DNA of 64,000 bases from Enterobacter vonholyi (GTDB taxonomy: Bacteria; Pseudomonadota; Gammaproteobacteria; Enterobacterales; Enterobacteriaceae), in NCBI RefSeq assembly GCF_008364555.1, contig NZ_VTUC01000006.1, forward strand, positions 806,001-870,000, given 5' to 3'. Made by a program: the position numbers and the translations under genes. Below the pieces are notes generated by a model that was not told where the DNA came from, did no database searches, and saw nothing but the letters and a program-made list of their open reading frames with translations. Shown one piece after another: positions 18,348 through 28,072 of the stretch; the stretch's first letter is position 1; each line of letters begins with the position of its first letter.

Positions 18348-21300
18348 TTTACGCTCTCCTGTACCTGGTCATTACCTTCGCCGTCTAACCAGTTAATGTT
18401 CTTCATCTTACGTACCACCACGAACTCATCGCGGTTCGATCCTACGGTGCCGTAGTAGTTAAAGCCGTAGGCCAGCTGTGCATAACCACCGATCATGTGG
18501 GTCGGCTTAGGCGTAATGCGGGTCACGGAGTTGTGGATCCCGCCGCGCTGCTCGGTGATCTCTGAACCGGGCAGGTTAACGATACGTTCCTGCGCGTGGT
18601 ACATCATGGTCATCCCGGCCGGTACGCGCTGGCTCACCACCGCACGCGCCGTCAGGGCGCCGTTGCTGTTGAACACTTCAATCCAGTCGTTATCTTCAAT
18701 ACCCAGGTCTTTGGCGTCCGTTTCGCTCATCCAGACAATCGGACCGCCGCGCGACAGGGTCAGCATCAGCAGGTTGTCGCTGTAGGTGGAGTGGATACCC
18801 CACTTCTGATGCGGCGTCAGGAAGTTCAGCGCCTTCTCAGGGTTACCGTTCGATTTCGCGCCCATCACCGCTTTCACGGAGCGGGTGTCGATTGGCGGAC
18901 GGTAAACCAGCAGGCTTTCACCGAAGTCGCGCATCCACTGGTGATCCTGATACAGCGACTGACGGCCTGACAGGGTGCGCCACGGGATCAGCTCGTGAAC
19001 GTTGGTGTAGCCCGCGTTGTAGGACACATGCTCATCTTCCAGGCCTGACCAGGTCGGGCTGGAGATAATCTTGCGCGGCTGGGCCTGAATATCGCGGAAG
19101 CGGATTTTCTCTTCCTCTTTATTCGCCGCCAGGTGCGTATGGTCGCGACCGGTGAACTCGCTCAGTGCCGCCCAGGCCTTCACCGCAACGTGGCCGTTAG
19201 TTTCCGGGGCCAGGGTCAGGATCATCTCTGCAGCATCAATCGCCGTGTTCAGCATTGGCTGGCCTTTCGCCGGGCCGTCCGCTTTGGTGTAATTGAGCTT
19301 GCGCAGCAGATCCATTTCGCTCTGGGTGTTCCAGGCGATCCCTTTCCCGCCGTTACCGATTTTCTCCATCAGCGGGCCGATAGAGGTAAAGCGCTCGTAG
19401 GTTGCCGGGTAGTCGCGTTCAACCGGAATAATGTGCGGCGCGGTCACGCCCGGGATCAGGTCGCATTCGCCTTTTTTCCAGTCCTTCACGTCCAGCGGCT
19501 GCGCCAGTTCGGCGGCAGAGTCGTGCTGGATTGGCAGCGTCACCACGTCGGTCTCTTTGCCCAGGTGCCCCACGCAGACTTCGGAGAATTTCTTCGCGAT
19601 GTCTTTGTAGATATCCCAGTCGCTTTTCGATTCCCACGCCGGGTCAACGGCCGCAGACAGCGGATGAATAAACGGATGCATATCCGAGGTATTCATGTCG
19701 TCTTTTTCGTACCAGGTCGCGGTTGGCAGCACGATGTCGGAGTACAGGCAGGTGCTGGACAGACGGAAGTCGAGGGTTACCACCAGATCCAGCTTGCCGT
19801 CGAGACCGTTATCTTTCCACTCCACCTCTTCCGGCTTCACGCCGCCCTGCTTGCCGAGATCTTTCCCCTGGATACCGTTTTCGGTACCGAGCAGGTATTT
19901 CAGCATGTACTCGTGGCCTTTACCGGACGAGCCCAGCAGGTTGGAGCGCCAGATGAACAGGTTGCGCGGGTGGTTTTTACCGTTCTCCGGCTGTTCCGCC
20001 GCGAAGCGGATTGAGCCATCCTTCAGCGATTTCACGGTGTAATCCACCGGCGACATGCCCGCTTTCTTCGCCGCTTCCGCAATGCGCAGCGGGTTAGTGC
20101 CCAGCTGCGGCGCCGATGGCAGCCAGCCCATGCGCTCGGCGCGCACGTTGAAGTCAATCAGGTGGCCGCTGTAGCGGGATTTATCCGCCATCGGCGAGAG
20201 CAGCTCCTGCGCGGTGACCGTTTCGTAGCGCCACTGGCTGGAGTGGTTATAGAAGTAGGAGGTGCTGTTCATGTGGCGTGCCGGACGCTGCCAGTCGAGG
20301 GCAAACGCCAGCGGCTGCCAGCCGGTCTGCGGACGCAGTTTTTCCTGGCCCACATAGTGCGCCCAGCCGCCGCCGCTCTGACCAACGCAGCCGCAGAAGA
20401 TCAGCATGTTGATCAGACCGCGATAGTTCATATCGAGGTGATACCAGTGGTTCAGACCGGCACCGACGATGATCATCGAACGGCCGTGCGTTTTGTCCGC
20501 GTTTTCTGCGAACTCGCGTGCGATACGGGTAATGTGCGCGCGTGGCACGCCGGTAATCTGTTCCGCCCAAGCCGGAGTGTAGGCCTTCACGTCGTCATAG
20601 CCGGTTGCGCAGTTTTCATCGCCCAGACCGCGCTCCAGACCGTAGTTCGCCATGGTCAGGTCATAAACGGTGGTGACCAGCGCGGTAGAGCCGTCGGCCA
20701 GCTGCAGGCGCTTAACCGGCAGTTTGTGCATCAGAACGTTTTTCAGTTCAACCTTGTTGAAGTGCTCTGAACCTTCGCCGCCGAAGTACGGGAACCCGAC
20801 CTCGGCGATCTCATCCTGGCTGCCCAGCATGCTGAGGCGCAGCTCAGTCTCTTCGCCGGTGGTGCCGTTACGTTGCTCAAGGTTCCACTTGCCCTTCTCG
20901 CCCCAGCGGAAGCCGATAGAGCCGTTTGGCGCCACCAGCTCGCCGTTGCTGTTATAGGCAACGGTTTTCCACTCAGGATTATTTTCCTGACCCAGCGCGT
21001 CCACCAGATCGGCAGCACGCAGCGTACGTCCTGCGGCATAGTACCCGTCACGCTCTTCCAGCATGACCAGCATTGGCATGTCGGTGTAGCGGCGGACGTA
21101 GTCGGTGAAGTACTGGCTTGGCTTATCAAGATGGAATTCGCGCAGCATGACGTGACCCATCGCCATCGCCATCGCGGCATCGGTACCCTGTTTCGGTGCC
21201 AGCCACAGATCGCAGAGCTTGGCGATTTCCGCGTAGTCAGGGGTGACCGCCACGGTTTTGGTGCCTTTGTAACGGACTTCGGTAAAGAAGTGCGCATCCG

Positions 21301-22087
21301 GCGTACGCGTCTGCGGCACGTTAGAGCCCCAGGCGATGATGTAGCTGGAGTTGTACCAGTCGGCGGACTCCGGCACGTCGGTCTGTTCGCCCCAGGTCTG
21401 TGGAGACGCCGGCGGCAGGTCGCAGTACCAGTCGTAGAAGCTCAGGCAGGTACCGCCGATAAGTGACAGATAGCGCGCGCCGGAAGCGTAAGAGACCATC
21501 GACATCGCCGGGATCGGCGAGAAGCCCGCCACGCGGTCAGGACCGTAGGTTTTGACGGTGTAGACGTTGGATGCGGCAATCAGCTCGTTCACTTCTTTCC
21601 ATGAGGAGCGAACGAAACCACCGCGACCGCGAGCCTGCTTGAAGCTTTTTGCTTTGTCCGCGTCTTCGATGATGGATGCCCAGGCATCCACCGGATCGCT
21701 GTGCTGCACTTTCGCTTCACGCCACATCTTCATCAGGCGCTTGCGCATCAGAGGGTATTTCAGACGGTTAGCGCTGTAGAGATACCAGGAGTAGCTGGCG
21801 CCACGCGGGCAGCCGCGCGGTTCGTGGTTTGGCATATCCGGGCGGGTGCGCGGGTAGTCGGTCTGCTGCATTTCCCAGGTCACCAGACCATTTTTAACGA
21901 AAATCTTCCAGCTGCATGAGCCAGTACAGTTCACGCCGTGGGTCGAACGGACGACTTTGTCATGCTGCCAGCGCTGACGGTAACCGTCTTCCCAGTCCCG
22001 GTTGGTATCCAGAACCTGGCCGTGCCCATCGGCAAAAGTTTCACCTTTCTGTTTGAAGTAGCGAAACCGGTCCAAAAATTTGCTCAT
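18344..22087 (-). CDS. narG: NarG, nitrate reductase catalytic subunit
   Basis: Alpha subunit, which reduces nitrate to nitrite at a molybdo-bis-MGD centre on the cytoplasmic side. It has 1247 residues, as in E. coli. The FS0 cluster ligands His50, Cys54, Cys58 and Cys93 are present in STHGVNCTGSCSW and PRGCPRGASYSW. The molybdenum-ligand aspartate lies in the region SADWYNSSYIIAWGSNVPQT (about 220). It has no Tat signal, consistent with a cytoplasmic enzyme. First gene of narGHJI, preceded by an FNR box and a NarL heptamer (22088-22468). Confidence 0.98.
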   Translation of the reverse strand: MSKFLDRFRYFKQKGETFADGHGQVLDTNRDWEDGYRQRWQHDKVVRSTHGVNCTGSCSWKIFVKNGLVTWEMQQTDYPRTRPDMPNHEPRGCPRGASYSWYLYSANRLKYPLMRKRLMKMWREAKVQHSDPVDAWASIIEDADKAKSFKQARGRGGFVRSSWKEVNELIAASNVYTVKTYGPDRVAGFSPIPAMSMVSYASGARYLSLIGGTCLSFYDWYCDLPPASPQTWGEQTDVPESADWYNSSYIIAWGSNVPQTRTPDAHFFTEVRYKGTKTVAVTPDYAEIAKLCDLWLAPKQGTDAAMAMAMGHVMLREFHLDKPSQYFTDYVRRYTDMPMLVMLEERDGYYAAGRTLRAADLVDALGQENNPEWKTVAYNSNGELVAPNGSIGFRWGEKGKWNLEQRNGTTGEETELRLSMLGSQDEIAEVGFPYFGGEGSEHFNKVELKNVLMHKLPVKRLQLADGSTALVTTVYDLTMANYGLERGLGDENCATGYDDVKAYTPAWAEQITGVPRAHITRIAREFAENADKTHGRSMIIVGAGLNHWYHLDMNYRGLINMLIFCGCVGQSGGGWAHYVGQEKLRPQTGWQPLAFALDWQRPARHMNSTSYFYNHSSQWRYETVTAQELLSPMADKSRYSGHLIDFNVRAERMGWLPSAPQLGTNPLRIAEAAKKAGMSPVDYTVKSLKDGSIRFAAEQPENGKNHPRNLFIWRSNLLGSSGKGHEYMLKYLLGTENGIQGKDLGKQGGVKPEEVEWKDNGLDGKLDLVVTLDFRLSSTCLYSDIVLPTATWYEKDDMNTSDMHPFIHPLSAAVDPAWESKSDWDIYKDIAKKFSEVCVGHLGKETDVVTLPIQHDSAAELAQPLDVKDWKKGECDLIPGVTAPHIIPVERDYPATYERFTSIGPLMEKIGNGGKGIAWNTQSEMDLLRKLNYTKADGPAKGQPMLNTAIDAAEMILTLAPETNGHVAVKAWAALSEFTGRDHTHLAANKEEEKIRFRDIQAQPRKIISSPTWSGLEDEHVSYNAGYTNVHELIPWRTLSGRQSLYQDHQWMRDFGESLLVYRPPIDTRSVKAVMGAKSNGNPEKALNFLTPHQKWGIHSTYSDNLLMLTLSRGGPIVWMSETDAKDLGIEDNDWIEVFNSNGALTARAVVSQRVPAGMTMMYHAQERIVNLPGSEITEQRGGIHNSVTRITPKPTHMIGGYAQLAYGFNYYGTVGSNRDEFVVVRKMKNINWLDGEGNDQVQESVK

Positions 22088-22468
22088 CGGGTATCTCCTG
22101 TATGGAGCCTGTGGCTCTCTAAATCGACATTGCTGATTTGCAGCGAAGGTAACGCCCTGAAAGAGGGGGATAATTGATAACGATCAAGACGAGGAGGGAC
22201 TCTCAGGCGAGGGGTTACACCGAATACCACCAAAGCGGTATCTTCAAAAAATTCATATCTATATGAAAAATAACGTTAATTTTATTTCATCGTACAAAAA
22301 GCCAGTCGAAATTTAACATCTCAGGTATTAAGGGGTAGACCCACCTGCAAAGCGATGGCGATCGCAGTGTCACCGCAGGCGTCCACCGTAAAAGCCGTAA
22401 GTATGTTGTAACTATTATTCAGGCTAAAAAAAACGCGGCCCGAAGGCCGCGTAAACGGATAATCACAC
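22088..22468 (-). promoter_or_regulatory. narG promoter region with FNR box and NarL site
   Basis: A perfect FNR dyad ttgat-aacg-atcaa lies at 22174-22187, its centre about 93 bp upstream of the narG ATG. Placing FNR at the standard -41.5 puts the transcription start near 22139. The sequence aggggta (22331-22337, i.e. tacccct on the minus strand) then falls at about -195, exactly where the high-affinity NarL heptamer sits in E. coli narG. AT-rich DNA between them (22235-22320) suits IHF bending. The narK terminator occupies 22426-22452. Positions are read directly; the start is inferred. Confidence 0.85.
22426..22452 (-). terminator. Intrinsic terminator of narK
   Basis: Minus-strand stem acgcggcc / ggccgcgt (8 bp, tetraloop ttcg on that strand) followed by eight T (A-run 22426-22433), 17 bases beyond the narK stop. 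Confidence 0.92.
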
Positions 22469-23872
22469 TTACTTATTTTTCTTGGTATTTCGGCCATATA
22501 CCAGCCACGTAATCACAACGCAGGCGATATAGAAGACGAGGAAAACCTTCATGGCACCGGCCGGAGAGCCGGTCAGATCCAGAGAGATACCGAACGCTTT
22601 CGGGATAAAGAAGCCGCCAATCGCGCCGATGGCTGAGATAAAGCCCAGCGCCGCAGCCGTATCCGTCGCCGCTTCGCGCATTGCCTGCTCTTCGCTCCCG
22701 CCCTGCGCTTTCACGCGGTCCATCGTCAGCTTACGGAAGATCACGGAGATCATCTGGAAGGTGGACGCACTCCCCAGCCCCGCCGTCAGGAACAGCACCA
22801 TAAACACGCCGAAGAAGGCGATGAAGTTACCGCCCTGTCCGTCGGCCGGCAGCGTGAGGAACAGCAGCGCGCAGAAGACCGCCATCACCACGAAGTTAAC
22901 CAGCGTCACGCGGGTACCGCCCAGACGGTCAGACACCATGCCGCCCAGCGAGCGAGCGAGGGCGCCAATAAATGGGCCGAAGAAGGCGAATTGCAGGATC
23001 TGCACGTCCGGGAACTGCGTTTTCGACAGCATCGCGAAGCCCGCCGAGAAGCCGATAAACGAACCGAAGGTCGCCAGATACAGCAGCGCCATCACCCAGA
23101 GGTGTCCACGCTTCAGCACCGGCAGCTGTTCGCTCAGCGACGCCTTCGACGCGGACAGGTCGTTCATAAAGAACCAGGCTGCGAGGGTGAAGACCACCAG
23201 GAAAGGTACCCAAATCCAGGCGGCGTTCTGCAGATAGAGGGAAGAACCATCCGCCTGCTCAACGCCACCGCCGCCAAAGGCCGCAAAAATAGAAACAGAG
23301 ATCGCCAGCGGGGCAATCAGCTGCATCACGCTCACGCCCATATTGCCCAGACCGCCGTTAATACCCAGCGCGCCGCCCTGCTTCGCTTTCGGGAAGAAGA
23401 AGCTGATGTTTGCCATACTGGAGGCGAAGTTCGCACCCGCAAAACCGCACAGCAGGGAGATAATCACGAACACGCTGAACGGCGTAGAGGTATCCTGCAC
23501 CGCGAAGCCGAGCCAGACGCAGGGGACGATCATGATGCCCGTACTGAATGCCGTCCAGCGACGGCCGCCAAAGACCGGCACCATAAACGCGTAAGGCACA
23601 CGCAGCAGCGCGCCTGACAGCGACGGCAGCGCGGTCAGCATAAACAGCTGATCGGTCGTAAACGTAAAACCCACTTTCGGCAGGTTTACCGCCACCGCAC
23701 TAAACAACATCCATACGCAAAACGCCAATAACAAACACGGCACGGAAATCCAAAGATTCCGGCTTGCTACACGATGGCCGCGCTGTTGCCAGAACGCCGG
23801 ATCCTCTGGACGCCAGTCTGTAATAACGGCACCATTTTCCCTTTCGGGAGCGGATGAGTGACTCATAGACAC
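22469..23872 (-). CDS. narK: NarK, nitrate/nitrite antiporter
   Basis: Inner-membrane MFS transporter exchanging nitrate for nitrite during anaerobic respiration. It has 467 residues and about 12 helices. The family's two nitrate-signature glycine-rich segments are seen (GFAGANFASSMANISFFFPKAKQGGALGINGGLGNMGVS and the counterpart near GLGSASTFQMISVIF). The N-terminus is MSMSHSSAPERENGAVITDWRPEDP. A perfect FNR box lies upstream. Divergent from narX. Confidence 0.97.
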   Translation of the reverse strand: MSMSHSSAPERENGAVITDWRPEDPAFWQQRGHRVASRNLWISVPCLLLAFCVWMLFSAVAVNLPKVGFTFTTDQLFMLTALPSLSGALLRVPYAFMVPVFGGRRWTAFSTGIMIVPCVWLGFAVQDTSTPFSVFVIISLLCGFAGANFASSMANISFFFPKAKQGGALGINGGLGNMGVSVMQLIAPLAISVSIFAAFGGGGVEQADGSSLYLQNAAWIWVPFLVVFTLAAWFFMNDLSASKASLSEQLPVLKRGHLWVMALLYLATFGSFIGFSAGFAMLSKTQFPDVQILQFAFFGPFIGALARSLGGMVSDRLGGTRVTLVNFVVMAVFCALLFLTLPADGQGGNFIAFFGVFMVLFLTAGLGSASTFQMISVIFRKLTMDRVKAQGGSEEQAMREAATDTAAALGFISAIGAIGGFFIPKAFGISLDLTGSPAGAMKVFLVFYIACVVITWLVYGRNTKKNK

Positions 23873-24175
23873 CTCTGATTCTCGAATGATGCTGCAAACA
23901 TTAGGGTTTTAGGGCGGCGGTAAGTTGATATAAATCAAAGGAAAAGTGGGAGGATTTGCGGCGCAAAATAAGGTCTCACCCTTAGTGAGTAGGCTAATTC
24001 GGTAAAAAAGACGTGGTTTTTCACGGCACTGACGGTTCCTGGCTACTCCCACCTCCTTCCCCCTACTCCGTTGGCAATTTAGGGGTAATCCTTTATTGGT
24101 ATGGGTATACTCCAGGGTATGCACCAGAATAGCGCCATTCCTGCAAGCAGGCCACGTCAGGAGCACGCCACCTCT
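23873..24175. promoter_or_regulatory. narK-narX divergent regulatory region
   Basis: A perfect FNR dyad, ttgat-ataa-atcaa, at 23925-23938 is centred about 59 bp upstream of narK; the standard -41.5 placement gives a narK start near 23890. Several NarL/NarP-type heptamers (tacynmt-like) cluster at about 24050-24115, including the complement of tacccct at about 24080-24086 and two copies around gtatgggtatac. In E. coli, upstream NarL sites near -200 and IHF control narK, and the same DNA serves narX. No gene lies in the gap. Confidence 0.8.
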
Positions 24176-25972
24176 ATGTTAAAAAGATGTTTATCTCCGC
24201 TGACGCTCGTGAATCAGCTAGCCCTGATTGTTTTGCTGTCCACCGCCATCGGCGTGACCGGCATGGCGATCTCCGGCTGGCTGGTACAGGGAGTACAGGG
24301 TAATGCGCATGCCATCAACGAGGCAGGCTCGCTACGCATGCAGAGTTATCGCCTGCTGGCGTCGGTCCCCCTGACGCAGGACGATCGGCCTCTGATTGAT
24401 GAAATGGAGCGCACGGTCTTCAGCCCCGAGCTGGAAAACGCCGCCATCCGCGCCGGTCAGCAGTCCCAGCTTAACGCCCTTCAGGGTTACTGGCACACCC
24501 AGCTGCAGCCCGGGCTGAAACAGGCTCGCAGCACAGAAACCGTTGCGCAGGACGTTGCGGGGTTCGTCTCACGTATTGATGCGCTGGTCTCCGCTTTTGA
24601 CCAGACGACCGAATTACGCATCGACCGGGTGGTGATGGTGCACCGCGCAATGGCGCTGTTTATGGGGCTGCTGCTGATCTTCACCATCGTCTGGCTCCGC
24701 GCGCGGCTGCTGAACCCGTGGAAACAGCTGCTGGCGATGGCCCGCGCGGTGACCGCACGCGATTTTACCCAGCGCACGCACATCAGCGGGCGCAACGAGA
24801 TGGCCATGCTTGGCCAGGCGCTCAACACCATGTCGGCAGAGCTCTCCGAGAGCTACGCGGTACTGGAACAGCGCGTTCAGGAAAAAACGGCGGGACTGGA
24901 GCAGAAAAACGAGATCCTATCCTTCCTGTGGCAAGCCAACCGCCGTCTGCACATGCAGGTGCCGCTATGCGAGCGCCTCTCTCCGGTGCTGAACGGCCTG
25001 CAAAATCTGACCCTGCTGCACGACCTTGAGCTGCGCGTCTACGACGTGGAAGACGAAGATAACCATCAGGAATTTACCTGCCAGTCGGATATGTCGTGCG
25101 ATGACAAAGGCTGCCATCTTTGCCCTCGTGGCCTGCCGCCGCTGACGTCCGGCGGCACCACCCTGAAGTGGCGCCTGACCGACAGCCACACTCAGTACGG
25201 TATTCTGCTGGCAACGCTGCCAGCCGGGCGTCACCTGAGCCACGACCAGCAGCAGCTGGTCGATACGCTGGTCGAACAGCTAACGGCCACGCTGGCGCTC
25301 GACCGGCATCAGGAAAAGCAACAGCAGCTTATCGTCATGGAGGAGCGCGCAACCATCGCCCGCGAGCTTCACGACTCTATCGCCCAGTCGCTCTCCTGTA
25401 TGAAAATGCAGGTGAGCTGCCTGCAGATGCAGGATGCAGAGATGCCGGAAAGCAATAAGCAGCTGCTTAGCCAGATCCGCAACGAGCTGAACACCTCCTG
25501 GGTGCAGCTTCGCGAGCTGCTGACCACCTTCCGCCTGCAGCTGACCGAGCCGGGCCTGCGTCCGGCGCTGGAGGCCAGCTGTCATGAATTTAGCGCCCGG
25601 CTGGGGTTCCCGGTGAAGCTTGACTACCAGCTGCCGCCGCGGTTTGTCCCCTCCCATCAGGCCATACATTTACTGCAGATCGCCCGTGAAGCGCTGAGCA
25701 ACGTGCTCAAGCATTCCGGCGCGACGGCGGTAACGGTCACCGTCAGCCAGCACAACAACCAGGTGAAGCTTACGGTTCACGACAACGGCCGCGGCGTGCC
25801 GGAAAATGCCGAACGCACTAACCACTATGGTTTAATCATTATGCGAGACCGCGCCCAAAGCCTGCGCGGTGATTGCCAGGTTCGCCGGAGAGAGACGGGC
25901 GGCACGGAAGTTGTCGTCACCTTTATTCCCGAGAAACCGCTTACAACTGCTCAAGGAGAAACCCATGACTAA
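24176..25972 (+). CDS. narX: NarX, nitrate/nitrite sensor histidine kinase
   Basis: Inner-membrane two-component sensor that phosphorylates NarL in response to periplasmic nitrate. It has 598 residues, identical in length to E. coli, from the ATG at 24176 ([19 protein letters not shown]). In order: TM1; periplasmic sensor with the conserved P-box ([17 protein letters not shown]); TM2 near residue 160; HAMP; cysteine-containing linker ([16 protein letters not shown]); and the HPK7-type H-box [13 protein letters not shown] (His399), followed by an HATPase domain ([20 protein letters not shown]). The open frame extends 25 codons upstream but without family match. Its 3' end overlaps narL by 8 bp. 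Confidence 0.97.
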   Translation: MLKRCLSPLTLVNQLALIVLLSTAIGVTGMAISGWLVQGVQGNAHAINEAGSLRMQSYRLLASVPLTQDDRPLIDEMERTVFSPELENAAIRAGQQSQLNALQGYWHTQLQPGLKQARSTETVAQDVAGFVSRIDALVSAFDQTTELRIDRVVMVHRAMALFMGLLLIFTIVWLRARLLNPWKQLLAMARAVTARDFTQRTHISGRNEMAMLGQALNTMSAELSESYAVLEQRVQEKTAGLEQKNEILSFLWQANRRLHMQVPLCERLSPVLNGLQNLTLLHDLELRVYDVEDEDNHQEFTCQSDMSCDDKGCHLCPRGLPPLTSGGTTLKWRLTDSHTQYGILLATLPAGRHLSHDQQQLVDTLVEQLTATLALDRHQEKQQQLIVMEERATIARELHDSIAQSLSCMKMQVSCLQMQDAEMPESNKQLLSQIRNELNTSWVQLRELLTTFRLQLTEPGLRPALEASCHEFSARLGFPVKLDYQLPPRFVPSHQAIHLLQIAREALSNVLKHSGATAVTVTVSQHNNQVKLTVHDNGRGVPENAERTNHYGLIIMRDRAQSLRGDCQVRRRETGGTEVVVTFIPEKPLTTAQGETHD

Positions 25973-26615
25973 TCAGGAACCGGCATCCATCCTGTTGATC
26001 GACGACCATCCGATGCTGCGTACTGGCGTAAAACAGCTGGTCAGCATGGCACCCGATATCACCGTGGTTGGCGAAGCCAGCAACGGCGAACAGGGCATTG
26101 AGCTTGCCGAATCCCTCGATCCCGATCTGATCCTGCTCGATCTGAATATGCCGGGCATGAACGGTCTGGAGACCCTCGACAAGCTGCGGGAAAAATCGCT
26201 TTCCGGGCGCATCGTCGTCTTTAGCGTGTCGAACCATGAAGAGGATGTGGTCACGGCGCTGAAGCGCGGGGCGGATGGTTATCTGCTCAAAGACATGGAG
26301 CCGGAAGACTTGCTTAAAGCGCTGCAGCAGGCTGCGGCAGGCGAGATGGTTCTCAGCGAAGCCTTAACGCCGGTGCTGGCCGCCAGCCTGCGCGCCAACC
26401 GCGCCACCTCTGACCGCGACGTCAGCCAGCTAACGCCGCGCGAGCGCGACATTCTCAAGCTCATTGCCCAGGGGCTGCCGAATAAAATGATCGCCCGTCG
26501 TCTGGACATCACGGAAAGTACGGTCAAAGTGCACGTGAAGCATATGTTGAAGAAAATGAAGCTTAAATCCCGCGTCGAAGCCGCGGTGTGGGTGCATCAG
26601 GAACGCATTTTTTAA
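25965..26615 (+). CDS. narL: NarL, nitrate response regulator
   Basis: Response regulator that activates narGHJI and narK and represses many alternative anaerobic respiration genes. It has 216 residues. The receiver domain shows the acidic pair in LIDDHPML, the phospho-acceptor Asp59 in [13 protein letters not shown], and the conserved lysine in [11 protein letters not shown]. The C-terminal LuxR-type HTH is [35 protein letters not shown]. Start at 25965 (ATG after aaggaga) overlaps the narX end. Convergent with ychO; their stops are 3 bp apart. Confidence 0.98.
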   Translation: MTNQEPASILLIDDHPMLRTGVKQLVSMAPDITVVGEASNGEQGIELAESLDPDLILLDLNMPGMNGLETLDKLREKSLSGRIVVFSVSNHEEDVVTALKRGADGYLLKDMEPEDLLKALQQAAAGEMVLSEALTPVLAASLRANRATSDRDVSQLTPRERDILKLIAQGLPNKMIARRLDITESTVKVHVKHMLKKMKLKSRVEAAVWVHQERIF

Positions 26616-26618
26616 GGG

Positions 26619-28025
26619 CTACTCATCCGGCAGCAGCTTCCAGCGCGGATCGTCGTCAGGCAATGCGACCAGCGGCTGCACCACAGCAAGCGCGATCTCA
26701 TTGGACGAGACGCGCTGGCCTTTCTCATCTTCCACCACCGCCGACAGGTGCCAGCGGTTTGTCGCCCCTTCGCTGTCATCCCAGGCAGGCATAATCACGC
26801 TCCAGCCGTCTGTGCTGTTGCTTTTCGCCGGTGACGTCAGGCTCAATGCCTGCGTATCCCCCTGCCAGTGGATCTGACGAATGCCGTGCGTGCTGCGGAC
26901 CTGGAGCTTCAGCATGACGGTCTCGCCCCCTTTCAGATCCCACGGCGGCGTTGCCAGCCACACGGACAGCGTTTTGCGCTGACGGAACTCCATCACCGGC
27001 AGGCTATTACGCTCCGGCGAGTCGTAGCGGCTTCCGCGGAGGGATCGCGTGGCGGCGACTTCACCGGCGGAAAGCTGTTTCACCAGCGGCACGCCAAAGC
27101 GATAGTTGAGCTTCAGCCCGAGGTTATTCTGGCTCTCGCCGCTTTCGCCCTGCTTGTGCCCGGCAGTCAACGTGACCAGCGGGACGGGGGTGTAGTTAAG
27201 CCCCAGATTCACCGCTACCGGATTGTGGTAGCCGGTTCCGCTGTTGAAGAGATCGACGTTATCGCCAAAGTATTGCTCGAAGCTGATGCTGGTGTTCAGG
27301 TGATGGAACCACGGCAGCCAGGCTTTAGCGGTGACGTCATAGCCGCGCGCCATGCGCTGCTCCTGGAGGTCAGAGCGATCGCGCCAGCCGGCAAAGGGCT
27401 GATAATAGTTGGCTGACAGGCGCAGATTTTCCCCCCACGCTTCCGCGCCCAGCCCGGCACGCTGCAGGTTTTCATCCAGCAGGTTATCGTAAAAAGTGTT
27501 GTAACCCAGCAGCCATTTCCCGGCGACCCAGCGCTGGCCGATTCCAGCGTTACTCACCAGGCCATCCGTCTGCTGGGTCAGGCCAAGCTGGCTCCAGCTT
27601 AGATAACGGTTGTTATCATTCCACGGGATAAACCAGCTCCCGCTGCTGCCGTTAAATTTGCCATCGTTATCCACCAGTAAGTTCACGCTGGCGTTCCCCC
27701 AGGGCGAAAGCCAGGATTCAATCTGCTGGTTCACTTCGCCGCTTACCGCGTCTCGCACCTGACCAAACGCGAACTGACGCGCCTGCTCGCTCGTTGTCAG
27801 GCCATTGTCGGTCATGCTGGCTTCACCAAAGGCTTTCGCCATTTCGGCCAGATGCTTCTCCCCCTCGCCGGTTGGGGCGGCCATACCGAGGTCGGGCAGA
27901 TTATCCCCGTCATTATCAAAGGGATTTTGTACCTGCTGGATAAAGGAATTCGGCGCACCGTGAACGGCTCCGACCGTAAGAAGGGGGAGTAAAAACAGCA
28001 AACGAATGCGAGACGATACAGCCAT
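26619..28025 (-). CDS. ychO: YchO, invasin/intimin-like outer membrane beta-barrel protein
   Basis: Probable outer-membrane protein of the inverse-autotransporter family, related to invasin/intimin beta-domains, with 468 residues from the ATG at 28025. A signal peptide (about residues 1-24, ending VGAVHGA) is followed by the inverse-autotransporter barrel region with repeated aromatic strands such as SWFIPWNDNNRYLSWSQLGL and GQRWVAGKWLLGYNTFYDNLLD. A short Ig-like segment follows rather than a long passenger. The TTG four codons upstream is a less likely start. E. coli YchO is similar in length. Substrate or receptor unknown. Confidence 0.9.
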   Translation of the reverse strand: MAVSSRIRLLFLLPLLTVGAVHGAPNSFIQQVQNPFDNDGDNLPDLGMAAPTGEGEKHLAEMAKAFGEASMTDNGLTTSEQARQFAFGQVRDAVSGEVNQQIESWLSPWGNASVNLLVDNDGKFNGSSGSWFIPWNDNNRYLSWSQLGLTQQTDGLVSNAGIGQRWVAGKWLLGYNTFYDNLLDENLQRAGLGAEAWGENLRLSANYYQPFAGWRDRSDLQEQRMARGYDVTAKAWLPWFHHLNTSISFEQYFGDNVDLFNSGTGYHNPVAVNLGLNYTPVPLVTLTAGHKQGESGESQNNLGLKLNYRFGVPLVKQLSAGEVAATRSLRGSRYDSPERNSLPVMEFRQRKTLSVWLATPPWDLKGGETVMLKLQVRSTHGIRQIHWQGDTQALSLTSPAKSNSTDGWSVIMPAWDDSEGATNRWHLSAVVEDEKGQRVSSNEIALAVVQPLVALPDDDPRWKLLPDE

Positions 28026-28072
28026 CAACGTCGTCAATAAGAACCTGTGTTTATGAATAAACTCTTATTATG

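Noticed and set aside
18344-22087. Several long open frames on the strand opposite narG (for example 19133-20014 and 20162-20770)
   Set aside because: They are shadows of a GC-rich coding sequence; no ribosome sites or family resemblance, and narG is intact on the other strand.
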